A stretch of 64,000 nt of DNA. It comes from Ambrosia x helenae (taxonomy: Eukaryota > Streptophyta > Magnoliopsida > Asterales > Asteraceae). Location: NCBI GenBank assembly GCA_030844895.1, contig CM061226.1:97687292-97751291 (forward strand), in the 5' to 3' direction. Position 1 is the stretch's first letter, and each line of letters begins with the position of its first letter. This document shows, one piece after another, positions 45,416 to 58,394 of this stretch. The notes beneath the pieces were generated by a model that searched no databases, was not told the origin of the DNA, and was given only the letters and a program-made list of their open reading frames with translations. A program made the translations under genes and the position numbers.

Positions 45416-48182
45416 TGTGACATTCGTCACCTTCGTCTTTCGTCAAATTTACAATAACAGCCCTTCAAAATTTTCTATTATAATCCCTATAAATTTTGTC
45501 GTTTTCAAATTTAATTTTTGAGCAAACTAAAATTTTATCATTTATGTTTAGTATGGACCGTGTCTATGTTTTAATCTAATATTTGTGTTGAAACGTTATT
45601 TGGAATGGATTTAATAAAAAAAAATTCAAGTTTAAAAAAGTTTTAAAAGTTTTTAAGTTAAGTTGATTAACTAAGTTAATTGTTTTATAAAGGAAACTTA
45701 ACCAAAATCATTACAAATATAACCAAGTTATAATGGAGGGGCTAAAAACGTCATTTTTTGAAAGTTTTAGGAATAAACAAATATGCCTCCTGCACTTTTC
45801 TTTTTTTTCCGATTGCAGACTCGCCGCCGGCGAGTTTCCGGCGGGCCTCCGGCCATCTTCAAACCCGGTTTTAGCAATTAACGATCATATTAATTGTGTC
45901 TATTCGTTTCCTCACCCGTTCCTAACCATTTCCGTGCTTTTATTGTCCATTTTTATGAGTCTTTACTCGGTTTAAGATAGTAACCGCTCGAAGTTTTAAT
46001 GGTCCCCAAATACGTTTTTCTTACACAATGTTATAAATTGATTCAACCATCATATTGCTGCATCCTTACACGAACTGAATCCACATAACAAGCATTCAAA
46101 ACGCGACTCTAAGACCTTCGCATGTTGATCTTTGTTTCGGGTCTGAGCACCTTAAATTCGAGCATCATAATCACGTTGTAAGTACCATGTTTTCATGTCT
46201 TTATGTTTGTCGAGTCACGCAGATCAAAAGCCCCATGATTTTCATGGTTAGCTGCTGTGAATCGATGATCAATTATTTTGGGGTTAGGGTTAGGTTATGA
46301 CTAGTTGAAATTGGGGAAGAAGATGATATACCTTATTTAGTTTAAATAGTTTTGAAATCAAAACATGTTAACAAATGGATTGTAGAGTAGTGGTTCTAAA
46401 CATGAGGGAATGGGACATGTACCTGGGATCGAATCCCTTCTACAGCAAATGGAGTTTTTTTTTTTTTTTCAGATTTTGGTTATATATATATGTACTTTTT
46501 TTTTATTTATTCATTTATATATAAATACATGTATATCTTAAAATATTCATAACTAATTCATTTTTGCTCCAAAAATTATAAAAATTTAGGTGTAACTTCT
46601 TGACACCTCATAGAAAATTATCACACTTTTATTTTGTGAAAATTATTTAATTTTCATTATTTTATTAATTTAAATTGTTTTAATCATAATTAATTTATTA
46701 AAAATTCATTTTTAAATGATTTTAATCTCAAACTTTTTGAGAAATTATTTCTAATCATTATGAACTGAAATAAAAATATTTGGGCCAGAAAACATTTATT
46801 TTTATTAATTTTCCTATTTTTAATCATTTAAACATGATTTAATTTCATTAAATCGGTTTTAAATATAAATAAGTTTATAAAAAATATGGGAAAATTATTT
46901 TCATTGATTTACATCAGAAAGCATCCATTTTCAATAAAAATAGCATTTTTGGATCATGTCTTGTATTATTAGTATTATTTATCAATTACGACATAATTAA
47001 ACGTTTATTTATTTATACTATTACAACATATATTTTATAAATACTTTTCTTATAAAATAGAAATATTTCTTATGTTGGGAAGTCTTAATTATTATTTGTC
47101 GGAGCATCATGTAACTCATAATTATTTATTTCAATATTTATGATTATCGTAATTATTTACAACAATTAGTTAAAGTAATTAACTAAATGATTTTGCCTTA
47201 ATTATTCAAATATATTTACATCTAAATATTCAAATGGTAATAATTATATTACCTAAACCACATTTACAAACCTTGATATATTATTTTTGACATACAACTT
47301 TTACATTTAACGCGACTTATCATAAAAACTCTAATCTCTAATTCCCCAAATCGACTTAGCAAACCCTAATGCCTTAGACCCTAGATACCGTAGACTTTGT
47401 AGACATTCCCTTATTAGTATTCTTATACATTATAGGTTGAATTCCTCAGAATTCCGTTACTTAGCTCACGATCGCTTAAGTTGGATTTTGATCGCTTTCG
47501 CAAACTGTGAGTATATCTTTCCCCTTTTCATGTTTTACACTTTTGGGGTGATTCATGTACGCTTATTACTTCACTCACTTAATCATGGTTTATTCTATAT
47601 TCACAATTGCAATTCTTGTATGTGTTTTACTTGTTGATTCGTTGATAGTGTGTACTTATGACCTTAATCATTAACCGCTGGGCGGCCTAGCATAGCAATA
47701 AATAGTACTTATATATTGTTATGTGTGAACGATTATTCATCGCCTACTGTGAGCGAATACTATATATACGCGACTCTTGATTCATTAAACAAAGGTTTGA
47801 TTTTGGGTGGCATTTGTACATAGATTGAACACTAAATTGTAGACAGTATGACACGTGAATTGCGAAACACTTTTTCTACTATATGTATTCAAACAGGGTA
47901 TGCTCACCAATACATTTTTGTATTGACATATACTATTTTTCGTACATGTTTCAGGTTATTATTGAGAAGTTTCTTTTAAGCTTTGGAATTTTTACTTAGA
48001 TTTTGGATTCATTGTATTTCAGTTTTAGTTGTCACTGTAGAATCATTGTATCTTGTATTTTTCTTTCAATGTAATAAACTACTTAATCAATATATCAAAA
48101 TTTACACTTTTAGTCCATGAGCTATTGAACAATCGTCACTACGTGACACCTCGATGTTTCCGCCGTCGGTTGGGGTGTTACA
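45416..48182 (+). repeat. 5' LTR of the coding-free element
   Basis: TGTGACATTCG ... GTTGGGGTGTTACA, 2767 bp. It contains tRNA-like module iv (46381-46469), a very A/T-rich stretch (46500-47350), and a leader intron at 47507-47954 (CAAACT|GTGAGT ... CATGTTTCAG|GT). Confidence 0.87.
46381..46469 (+). other. tRNA-like module iv
   Basis: A-box-like TAGAGTAGTGGT (46383-46394), B-box-like GGATCGAATCC (46426-46436), fifteen T at 46455-46469. A copy without the T-run is in the 3' LTR at about 61095-61167. Confidence 0.5.
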
Positions 48183-50486
48183 GATTGGTATCAGAGACAT
48201 GGTTATAGGGAATTAGGTTATTAGAATGCCTTTTAGCCTAGTCTATAACTAAGCTTACTTTCACGAGTCCTCTCGTTTATATTTCTCTTATTTCCTATTA
48301 TTTTCTTTCAAGATATTTTCGCTATGATTATTTCTCGTTATTCTTTCGATATTTTGCTTGGCAAAGAAGACACTCGTATTTCACATACGAAACGATATCA
48401 TCAAGTTAGGAGTGGTATCCATACCTTGGTGTTAGTTTCACTCCTCTATAGGTTATTTATCTTAGGAATATATCTTTGAGATAGGAGTGACATCCACACC
48501 TCAAAGAGTATTTCCTTCAAAAAGAAACTTAACCACTAAGCTGGGAGTGATATCTTTAACTTAGTGATTGGTTTCATTCCACAATCGTTTTCAATTTTGA
48601 AATACATCGTTGAGTTAGGAGTGAAATCCACATCTCAAGGATCTATTTCTACATCTCGTTGATTATGAATTTTCTTAAATATTGGTAATCTATTACATAC
48701 GTTAATCTTATCATTCACGTCATTTTAAATCATGGTCTTTTAACACACACTAGAATTACACATACTTCATGAAATGGTTTCATTTTGCATTTTACAAACT
48801 TGTACTGCATATTTTAAAGATCAAATATAAATCTTTTGTTTTCATATGACGTATCCAATATATGTTTTCGAAAAAAACTTGCAACTAATAATAAGACTTA
48901 TAACATTTTTCAAACTCGACTGCTCATAAACACATATCTACGAAGATTTTTCAAATGAATCAGTTTTGAATCTAAAACACACTTCGGTTACTAAAAAGTT
49001 ATCCTCATGCATTATTACTATTCTTTCAACCATATCACAAAGATTGCGCAAACTACGTTTTTGATAAACAAAAATTTATCTTATTACACTCGCACTCTTT
49101 CAATCGCAGGACTTTTGGTCTAGCAAAATATTGTGCATATCCTATAAGAATGTTACTAATTGTCTTTTATCATATAATGCATATATGTAAAACTAACTAA
49201 ATTTAAACCTTTATGACAGTAGACTACACGACTGTTTGTGTACTCTCACTCCTCGTAAATTTCATTATTTTATACTTACACCGTTTTATTCATAGTTATT
49301 TCTAACACGTTATTTGTGATTTTTTTTTTCTTTTTCACACTGCTTGTTTGCAAGAGTTCAACTCGTTTACTTTCATTTTGAGCAGTTGTGCGATTTACTC
49401 GATTTATATTATACTATTCTTTCAATCGAACTTTTAAGCTATACTTATATACTTACATGAACGCATATTTTGTATGCATATGTTTTCCTGTTTTGAGCAA
49501 AACCCTGTTATACTTTGCATTATTTTGTTTTTCATCATGGCCAATAAACATACTAGTTGATAACTCGTATGAGATCTAAGCCAGTGCCCACGTACGACTC
49601 GGATTAGAGTATTTCTTTAATCCGAGGGGAACGGTGTAAATCTCAGGGTCTATCAATATGAGTGTTTAGAACCAACGAGGTAAACATAAACTACCGGTTA
49701 AGGGTGAACCCGAAAGGGAAGAACCTCTAACCATGTCTTATACTTACATGTTATTCACATTACGGTTAAAGGGAAAACCCGGAAGGGAAGAACCTCTAAC
49801 CATGTCTTGATTGAACATCATTTCATTACAGTGGCTATTACATATTGGTTTGCACGCATTTATTTCTTGTTAAGGTTATGGAAAAGCATAACACCTTAGT
49901 GTAAGGTAAATCGATGATTACGGTCCGGAACGCAATCATGGTTTACAGCTACATGAGGGTGGTGTGAAATTCTATTTTGGCTATTGGTAGACAATCAGTA
50001 CGAGTCCAAAGTATCGGGAGTGTGGTGGGTCAGCTGCGGTACACCCTATATATAAGCATAAACGATACTGCGGGAGCGGACTAGGAGTTTGACCAAACCC
50101 ATTACTTGCTAATTACCTCTTCATTAGATCGATGACTAATAGCTAGAATTTTCAATAAGAACATTTTACATAAGTTTCAATTAGTTTGTTGGAGCTTTTC
50201 TTGTTGACACCTCTTCAGAAACCCTTAAACTTTGTATACTTTTACACTCCCTGTTAGTCGAAATCCTGTTGTATGTCATTCATAAAGTTCGGTTAGAAAT
50301 CTTTTTAAAGTAGGGGAGACTGTTTCATGAGTACCTCTGCCTTCACCCGTTATACATTCCCAAAAACTATTCTCATTTAACTCTCCACTTTCTAACCTTG
50401 GGTCAATTGACAAAAGATTTTGAAACTTTTGTTTCATAGTAACCTCCACTTGAAAGAAATTTCGAGACGAAATTTTCTAAAGTAGG
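48183..50486 (+). other. internal region of the coding-free element
   Basis: Begins with a primer site TGGTATCAGAGA. No coding genes. It holds degenerate repeats of TAGGAGTGA(C/T)ATCCAC (about 48405-48640), a duplicated phrase AAGGGAAGAACCTCTAACCA (near 49717 and 49781), and GCGGTCCGGAACG-like sequence shared with the nested element near 21095. Two polypurine-like sites, AAGTAGGGGAGAC (about 50318) and AAAGTAGG (50479-50486), lie near its end. The second is joined directly to gypsy 2. Confidence 0.6.
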
Positions 50487-51529
50487 TGTCACACCCTCAA
50501 ATTTCCACTTGCGGGGTTTTACCGCGAGGCGCATGACAAACCAGGATCCAAGTCAACGATCACAATAAACAACTCTATATGAAAAATGTAAATAGACATA
50601 ACCATTAATTTAATAAGCGGAAGCAGTTCAGTAGCATTTAATCAACTATGCTATCATCTCAAAAGTTGTTCAAAATACTTTTATTACAAAACGTGCAACT
50701 ATGCCTAGACGCCAATGCAGACCCGTGCGCCTAGTTCCGTTCATTGCTACCTTAGCGACCTGAGAAAAACATGCCAAAAAGATGTCAACATATAATGCTG
50801 GTGAGTTCACAGGTTTGTTCAAAATGTTACCAAAACGTTACCATGTCCATACTATATTAATGTTACCAAGTACGCTAGCTAGGCGTATGTTTCATTACTA
50901 CTACGATTGGAAACCATTACTAGACACGTTTAGCAATGTTTAGCATGTTTAAGCAGCCCATATGTTCAGCATGATACCAATGTACCTGTTCGAGACAATA
51001 TGCACCCGCCCGGCCCTCCAGGCCGACGAGTGGGGCAGGTCACGCCCAATAGATCTATCCACATTTCCCCCGTTGTGCATCCCCGCACATTCATGGTTTC
51101 CCCCGGGACTTTCCAAAAGATCGTATAGCAATATAAAGTTAAAACCATATATGACATATGTTACCAAAACCGTTTAGCGCATGTTTTCTCCCCCAAAAGT
51201 TAAAGCAGTAAAAGTGGGGCCGTGAACTCACCTTAGATAGCGTTCTTCAATTACAAGTAAAGATGTTTAGCCCTTGATAATCCCTCTACCGAAGATCTAT
51301 CAAAATGTTCACATAAGTGCTCTGACTAATAACCATAAGGTTATCTAGTCCCCGATTGTCCAGATCGTAACCAAGTATGTTTTAAAACGTGTTTAAATGT
51401 TTAACCGACACACTAGACCGACCCGACATCCCGTTGGTGACCCATTACCCTAACTAATCAAGTACACATAGATTACACACAAGGTTCAAGCATAAAACAC
51501 TTAGTTTGTATAAAAAATCTCATTTCTGC

Positions 51530-51725
51530 ATCAGAACGGTCGAACCAGTCAGTTTTAAGTCTCCTTCGCACCTTTTCAGTCTCCTTCACCCGTTTTACAT
51601 CTCGTTCGACCGTTTGATGTCTCCTTCGCCCGTTTTACCTCGTTCGCCCAACAAAACCCAGGTTCGACCCTGGTTTTCCTCCTTCGCACCTTCGATCGGT
51701 CGAAGGAGGCCAGGTTCGCCCCTGT
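51530..51725. repeat. CTCCTTCG array downstream of LTR TATA (gypsy 2)
   Basis: Repeated CTCCTTCGCCCGTTTTAC, CTCGTTCGACC and GGTCGAA phrases. The second copy is at about 59440-59635. It takes the place of the CTAATCGCATG array of gypsy 1. Confidence 0.75.
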
Positions 51726-52496
51726 TGTGCAATTTTTCCTAAAAACGCTTCAAACACATTCAAAACGACTCGAAACATCATCAAACAAAGCAGTCAAGCA
51801 TGGGTAACTTATCCCTACAAAACCCCACCGATTTCCCCCGATAATACGTCCGTTTCAGCCCTTTCCCAAAATGGTAAAGATTATGGAAACATCACTTTCA
51901 TGCATGAATAATTTACCCAATTTGGAAACTTTTGAAATCGATTCATGCTTAGCTTACAATACTCAGTTTGTCGATTATCCGATCTTTCTTATCCATTCTA
52001 TTGATCATAAATATTCATACATTAAGTTTTAATCCAATAAAACCCCCAAATATCATCATATCCAATCCTAACCCTAGACAACAATATTCCAACATTAATA
52101 ACAATCCTATATCATGTTTCTATCATAGATATAGCAGCAAATCATTGAACAACACATAACACCACATAATACACAATTTACATATGTTATTCATCATGAA
52201 AACCTATGTTAAATGATCATGTTTTGATTTAGAAAGATGTTTAAAAGGTTTTTAATCATAAAAACACCCTTAGAACAGATCCGGACAATTAGGGTTAGAT
52301 GAAAACGAATTAAAATGCTTTTAAAAAGGTTTAGGATTATGAACACACCTTGGATTCTTGTTTAGATGTTGTAGATAGGTTAGATTATGAAAAAGAAGAG
52401 CAAAAACTCCTTCCTTAGTGTTTAAGATCGTTTGAGAGCGTTTTGAGACGGTTAGGGTTTGTGAAATGATGAAAAATGACAAAGGTTGGTATTTAT

Positions 52497-52690
52497 ACTT
52501 ATCCTCCTTCGCCCCAATTCATTGGTCGAAGGTGGTCTCCTTCGACCCTTTCACAGGGTCGAATGAGCCCTGTCTGGTCGAAGGGAATTCCTCAAATTCC
52601 ACTTCCCTGGTTCGCCCATTTACAAGGGTCTAACCAGACAATTACTTCTCCTTCGACCACTCGAAGTGATCGAACCAAGACCCCTTTTTA
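52497..52690. repeat. CTCCTTCG array upstream of LTR TATA (gypsy 2)
   Basis: CCTTCGACC and GGTCGAAGG phrases in both orientations, just upstream of the minus-strand TATA. Uses the same core words as the downstream array. Second copy at about 60405-60595. Confidence 0.75.
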
Positions 52691-53203
52691 ACTAGTTTTC
52701 CAGTTTGTCGTGTTTAACGCATTCTAACACATCTTAACACATAAGCATGCATCCTTAGTCTATATTTAACACATTTAAGCACAGATAATCATTTACACAT
52801 CATTTTAACACATCTATGTATATAATCCACCACACGACCCATAATCTACACATATACTTAATTAGTTCATGTAATGTCACCAACAACGGAACCCGGTACT
52901 AGTGTATTACCAAAACGACTCCCAATGATCCTCCAGATCATTGTACCCTGGACAATCCTAACTTGACCCGACTCAACTAACCCAGTTAAGTTTGTTTATA
53001 AACGTTTCTCGCTAAGGTAGACTTAGATGTTACTAATATGTTTAAGCCGAACATGCCGGGTGTCACATCATCCCCACGTTGAAAGAATTTTCGTCCCGAA
53101 AATTGCGCAAAGCCCCAAAAGAAAGAAACGAAAAGAACAAAATGAAAAGAAAATTACCGGATGTCACATCATCCCCATGTTGAAAGGAATCTCGACCCGA
53201 GAT

Positions 53204-56200
53204 TCATTCCGTTTCAGCAGTAATATGCCTTGACTCAAACGCGCGCTTCGGAAAAAGATGAGGATACTTAGCTTTCATCTGATCCTCCCGTTCCCATGTG
53301 AACTCCGGTCCACGATTCGAGTTCCAACGAACTTTAATGATGCGGATTTTACTCCGACGAAGGCTACGAATCTTGTAGTCGAGAATCTCGACAGGTTCCT
53401 CCACAACGCGAAGACGATCATCAACCTTGATCTCTTCCAGTGGTACAATGAGAGATTCATCAGCCAAACACTTCTTCAAGTTAGACACATGGAAGACGTT
53501 GTGCACACTACCGAGCTCCGCCGGTAAGTCAAGTCTGTATGCCACCGGTCCAATCCGATCCAGGATTGCGAATGGTCCGACATAACGAGGGTTAAGCTTG
53601 CCACGCTTTCCAAAGCGTATGACGCCCTTCCATGGTGAAACTTTCAGAAGTACCTTGTCCCCAACCTGGAACTCTAAAGGTTTTCAACGGCGATCGGCAT
53701 AGCTCTTCTGACGATCCCGTGCAGCAGCCAAACGTTGACGGATCTGTACGATTTTCTCCGAAGTTTCGTACACGAGTTCCGGACCAGTGAGCTGGCTCTC
53801 GCCCACCTCGGCCCAACAAAGTGGTGATCGGCATTTCCGTCCGTAAAGAGCCTCGAATGGAGCTGCCTTGATGCTAGAGTGATAGTTGTTGTTGTAGGAG
53901 AACTCCACTAACGGCAGGTGGATCTCCCAACTTTTGCCAAAATCGATAACACATGCCCGAAGCATGTCTTCCAAGGTTTGAATCGTCCGCTCACTCTGTC
54001 CATCAGTTTGCGGTTGATAAGCCGTACTCATATCCAATTGAGTACCCAAAGCCTTGTGCAGAGCCTTCCAGAAACGCGAAGCGAAACGAGAATCACGATC
54101 AGAGATAATAGAAACAGGCACCCCGTGTCGAGTAACCACCTCCTTAAGGTAAAGTCGAGCTAACCGCTCGAGTCCATCGGTTTCCTTAATAGGTATAAAA
54201 CGCGCTGATTTTGTCAGCCGGTCAACAATCACCCAGATCATATCATAACCGCTAGGTGATCTTGGCAGCTTGGTGACAAAATCCATCGTGATTCGCTCCC
54301 ACTTCCATTCCGGAACCTCTGGTTGTTGCAGGAGACCAGACGGCCTCTGATACTCCACCTTGACTTTAGCACAAGTCAAACATTTGCTGACGTAAGAAGC
54401 TATGTCAACTTTCATGTTCGGCCACCAATAAAGTATCTTCAAATCCTGATACATCTTATCAGAGCCAGGGTGAATAGAATACCGGGATTTGTGAGCTTCA
54501 TCCAAAACAAGCTCGCGCAATCCCCCGAACAATGGGACCCAAACACGTCCCGCAAAATAGTGTAAGCCATCGGTCCTGAGCTCAAGATGCTTGTCAGCAC
54601 TGTGCATAGTTTCAGCCTTAAGGTTTTCCTCCTTCAAGGCTTCCAACTGTGCAGAACGGATTCGGTCAGGCAATGACGAATGAATGGTGAGCTGTAAGGC
54701 TCGAACACGGCGAGGGTTCGCAGACTCCTTCCTGCTCAAGGCGTCCGCCACAACGTTCGCCTTGCCAGGATGGTATTTGATGGCACAGTCATAATCGTTC
54801 AGGAGTTCAACCCAGCGACGCTGCCGCATGTTCAACACCTTCTAGTCGAAAATATGCTGAAGACTCTTGTGATCGGTATATACTTCACACTTGGTACCGT
54901 ACAAGTAATGTCTCCAGATTTTCAACGCAAAGACCATCGCACCCAGTTCCAAGTCATGAGTAGTGTAGTTCTTCTCATGAACTTTGAGTTGATGGGAAGC
55001 ATAAGCAATAACCTTCCCGCGCTGCATCAACACGCAACCGAGACCACGAATAGAAGCATCATAGTGCACAACGAAGTCATCCGTACCCTCTGGTAAGGAC
55101 AAGATAGGTGCAGAACAAAGTTTAAGTTTCAGCATCTGAAATGCTGATTCTTGTGGTTCATCCCAGTCGAACTTTCGGTCCTTCTGGGTAAGAGCATTGA
55201 GGGGTTGAGCGATCTTCGAAAATCCCTCAATGAAACGACGATAATAACCCGCAATGCTAGGAATTGCCGCACCTCAGATGGCGTCTTTGGTGCTTCCCAG
55301 TCTTTAATAGCTTCGATCTTAGCCGGATCGACGTGAATTCCCAGTTCATTCACCACATGTCCTAGGAATTGAACTTCACGTAACCAGAAATCACATTTTG
55401 AGAACTTAGCATACAACCGCTCCTGTCTCAAAAGTTCCAAGACCAACCGCAGATGTTCCTCATGATCCGCCTTGTTCTTGGAATAAATCAGAATGTCGTC
55501 AATGAACACGATGACGAACTTATCAAGGTAAGGTTTGCAAACGCGATTCATCAGATCCATGAACACCGCCGGTGCGTTAGTGAGACCAAAAGGCATGACC
55601 AAGAACTCAAAATGGCCATAACGAGTGCGAAAAGCAGTCTTCTGAACGTCAGCTTCCCTGACGCGTAACTGGTGATAACCGGACCGCAAATCAATCTTCG
55701 AATAGTAACTGGAGCCCTGAAGCTGGTCAAAGAGATCATCAATGCGAGGAAGAGGATAACGATTCTTGATGGTCACTTTGTTCAGCTCGCGATAATCAAT
55801 ACACATGCGAAGACTTCCGTCCTTCTTCTTCACAAACAAAATAGGAGCTCCCCACGGGGAAGAACTCGGTCGAATGAAACCCTTTTCCAAGAGTTCCTGT
55901 AACTGGCTGGACAACTCTTGCATCTCAGGAGGTGCAAGACGATATGGAGCTCGGGCAATAGGAGCAGCGCCCGGAGTAAGATCGATACCAAACTCAACCT
56001 GACGATGGGGAGGAAGACCAGGTAAATCATCAGGAAACACATCAGAAAAGTCACGAACCACCGGAATATCCTCGATCCTCTTCTCATCGTCAGTAGAAAC
56101 GTTAACAAGTACCAGAATGGCCGAACAGCCCTTCCGAAGATACTTACGGGCTTTCATGCTGGAAATGATACTTAGCGGAGCACCGCTTTTCTCGCCACGA

Positions 56201-56514
56201 ACCGAAAGAATCTCTCCATCAGGGAGAGGGATCCGAATAACCTTGTCAAAACAAACGATCTCCGCGCGATACAACGATAACCAATCCATGCCAACCACGA
56301 CATCAAAACTACCCAAGGGTACCGGCATAAGGTCAATGGGGAAAGACAAACCCGACAGTTCCAAGCGACATTCCCTAAGGGTGTGTGTCACTTCGATTTT
56401 CTTACCATCAGCCAATTCTATTAAGTACTTAGCCTCTAAAGGTGTGGGTACTATATCTAGCAATCGACTAATATCCAAAGATACGAAACCCTTATCGGCA
56501 CCATAATCAAACAA
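53204..56514 (-). pseudogene. pol: gypsy 2 protease, RT, RNase H, integrase, chromodomain
   Basis: Frames at 55129-56514, 54842-55135, 53684-54838 and 53204-53545 together give protease, reverse transcriptase (FIDDILIYS), RNase H (YTDHKSLQH), integrase (MDFV, SDRDSRF, SERTIQ) and a chromodomain-like tail (VRWNSNRGPEFTWERED). Defects: the protease motif reads LFDYGA where gypsy 1 has LFDSGA, so the Asp-Ser-Gly site is changed; a one-base loss near 55250; TAG at 54842-54844; TGA at 53684-53686. It cannot make a full polyprotein. Confidence 0.93.
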
Positions 56515-57866
56515 GACGGAACATAGCGATCATTAAGAAGGAACGTACCGGTAACTGTGTCGGGATCCTGCCTAGCCTCCGCAGATCCAATGACGAAAGC
56601 ACGTGCAGTCCTGCCTCCGCCGCCGTTGTTTCCGTTACCGTTCCCGCCCCTCCCATTATCGCCCTGCTTCAGTTTGGGACAATCACGCTTGAAATGTCCC
56701 GTGTCACCACAGTTATAACACCCCTGCCTCCCCTGAGTCCCCTGAGCAGCAGGAGCAGGAGTAGCCGCAGGAGTCTGAGTTGGGGTGAGTGCCACCTTGC
56801 AATCCTTAGCATGGTGCCCCAACTGATGGCACCGATGACAACGAGCCCTATCACAACTCCCAGAATGATGAAAACCACACTTGTTACACTTGGGATGCTT
56901 CCCAACATACCCACTCGTCTTCTGTCCAGAAGAAGACCCAGACGACTCAAACTTCTTTGCCGGCTGAGCTGGCACCACACTCTTCCCCACACTCTCCCAC
57001 TTCCTCTTGTTCCCCTCAGCAACCTTCACAGTAGCACCCTTGGGTGGCAAAACGCCTTCCGCCACCTTCAGGTTAGTCATCCGATGAGCTGATCGGACAA
57101 CTTCAGCAATAGTGGGAAGATTCCCAGCAGCCACCAACCCAGCAATCTCGGGCACTAGTCCAGACACGTAGTGCTCGATCCTCCTGTACTCGGGTGTGTG
57201 TAAATCAGGACACAACACCGCCAGCTCGTTCCTCCTCACAGTGTACTCCTCAATCTCCGATCCAACCATCTTGTAACTCCAGACCTCATGCTCCAACTTC
57301 TGTATCTCCTCTCTCGGACAGTACTCACCTCTCAACAGCTGCACGAGCTCCGCCCAAGGCATAGCAATCCCATGTTCTGTGTAGTAGCATTCCACCACGA
57401 CAGTGCAGGCCCCTCAAATGTCGCGGTAGCATACTTCACCCGGTCCCCAGCAGGACAGTTACACATAACAAACACAGATTCCACCTTCTCCAGCCATCGG
57501 AGCAGTCCCACCGCTCCCTCAGTTCCAGCGAAGTTATGGGGCTGACAGTCCCTAAACTTCTTATAAGAGCACTGAGGTGGGTGTGGATTGGCGCCAACAC
57601 CTGAAACACGGTATACGAATAAAACACAAACGGAAGGACACGAAACCCAAAAATGAGGCAAGGTCGACAAAAATCAACTCACCACCCATGGCATTAATTC
57701 CAGCCTGGAAATTAGCCATAGCCATGTTCACTTGCTGCTGTAGCAAGTTGTTCAGTTCAGCTTGGGTCATGTTGATGTTTCCACGACCACCGCCTCCAGC
57801 GCGACCACCACCGCCAGCACGGCCACCGCCGCCACCACGACGTCCACTACCGCGAGCACCAGACAT
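56515..57866 (-). pseudogene. gag: gypsy 2 gag with an 82-nt intron
   Basis: Exon 1 (57683-57866) encodes a Gly/Arg-rich start then MTQAELNNLLQQQVNMAMAN. The intron is 57601-57682. Exon 2 carries the gag domain (RWLEKVESVFVMCNC, LSWWNATTQ, YCPREEIQKLEHEVW) and three cysteine/histidine motifs, of which CHRCHQLGHHAKDC and CYNCGDTGHFKRDC are CX2CX4HX4C zinc knuckles. A small deletion near 57380, relative to gypsy 1, shifts the frame. Another shift near 56515 precedes the protease. Confidence 0.9.
57601..57682 (-). other. 82-nt gag intron, gypsy 2
   Basis: GTGAGT donor, GTGTTTCAG acceptor, phase 1, same place and exact length as the gypsy 1 intron. The length is not a multiple of three, so removal is needed to join the two gag parts. 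Confidence 0.78.
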
Positions 57867-58379
57867 GATCTAACAAATCAAGAGAACGAGGGATTCAGAT
57901 TCACTTCCAGTGTCAACCACCAGAAATTTACAAGAGTTAACCTAGGGACAAATCCAGGACTATACATCCAAACTCGAAGTCCATCGGGATTTTCATGCAT
58001 TCTAGTTTATTATTTCGTGTGCACCCGAAATGATAAACTGCTCTACATGATCCTCCAGATGTATCCCTAGTCTAGACCCCAGTCGCTGAATATCGTCGCC
58101 TAATAACGTGTGACGATAGGTGCAAGTGTAAGAAGGCATGTGTGTGCTAGAACCAACAAATCAACCCCTCCTTCTTCAATCCAGAAGAAGAAGACAAGTG
58201 TAGGTAAGAACCCAAATAAAAGTGGATGATGTAACGGTGAAGCATGATGATGATGTAAGGGCACCCCGACAACGTTAGTACGTATCCCACTAATAGACCC
58301 AAAGTATGTGACCGTCTAGTGTGTGCGACTCGGCTATAGACCAGACTCTACATGCAGTCCTAGTTCACTATAACCATTG

Positions 58380-58391
58380 TCTCTGATACCA
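58380..58391 (-). other. primer binding site of gypsy 2
   Basis: TGGTATCAGAGA on the minus strand, three bases inside the 5' LTR; initiator-Met type with the last base changed. The leader 57867-58379 shows no gene. Confidence 0.8.
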
Positions 58392-58394
58392 ATC

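Larger units (their letters stand above)
50487..53067 (-). repeat. 3' LTR of gypsy element 2
   Basis: TGTCACACCCTC ... GGGTGTCACA, 2581 bp. It shares both ends and the leader-intron region with gypsy 1 LTRs but has different repeat arrays (51530-51725 and 52497-52690) around its TATA motif (about 52487). Confidence 0.92.
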
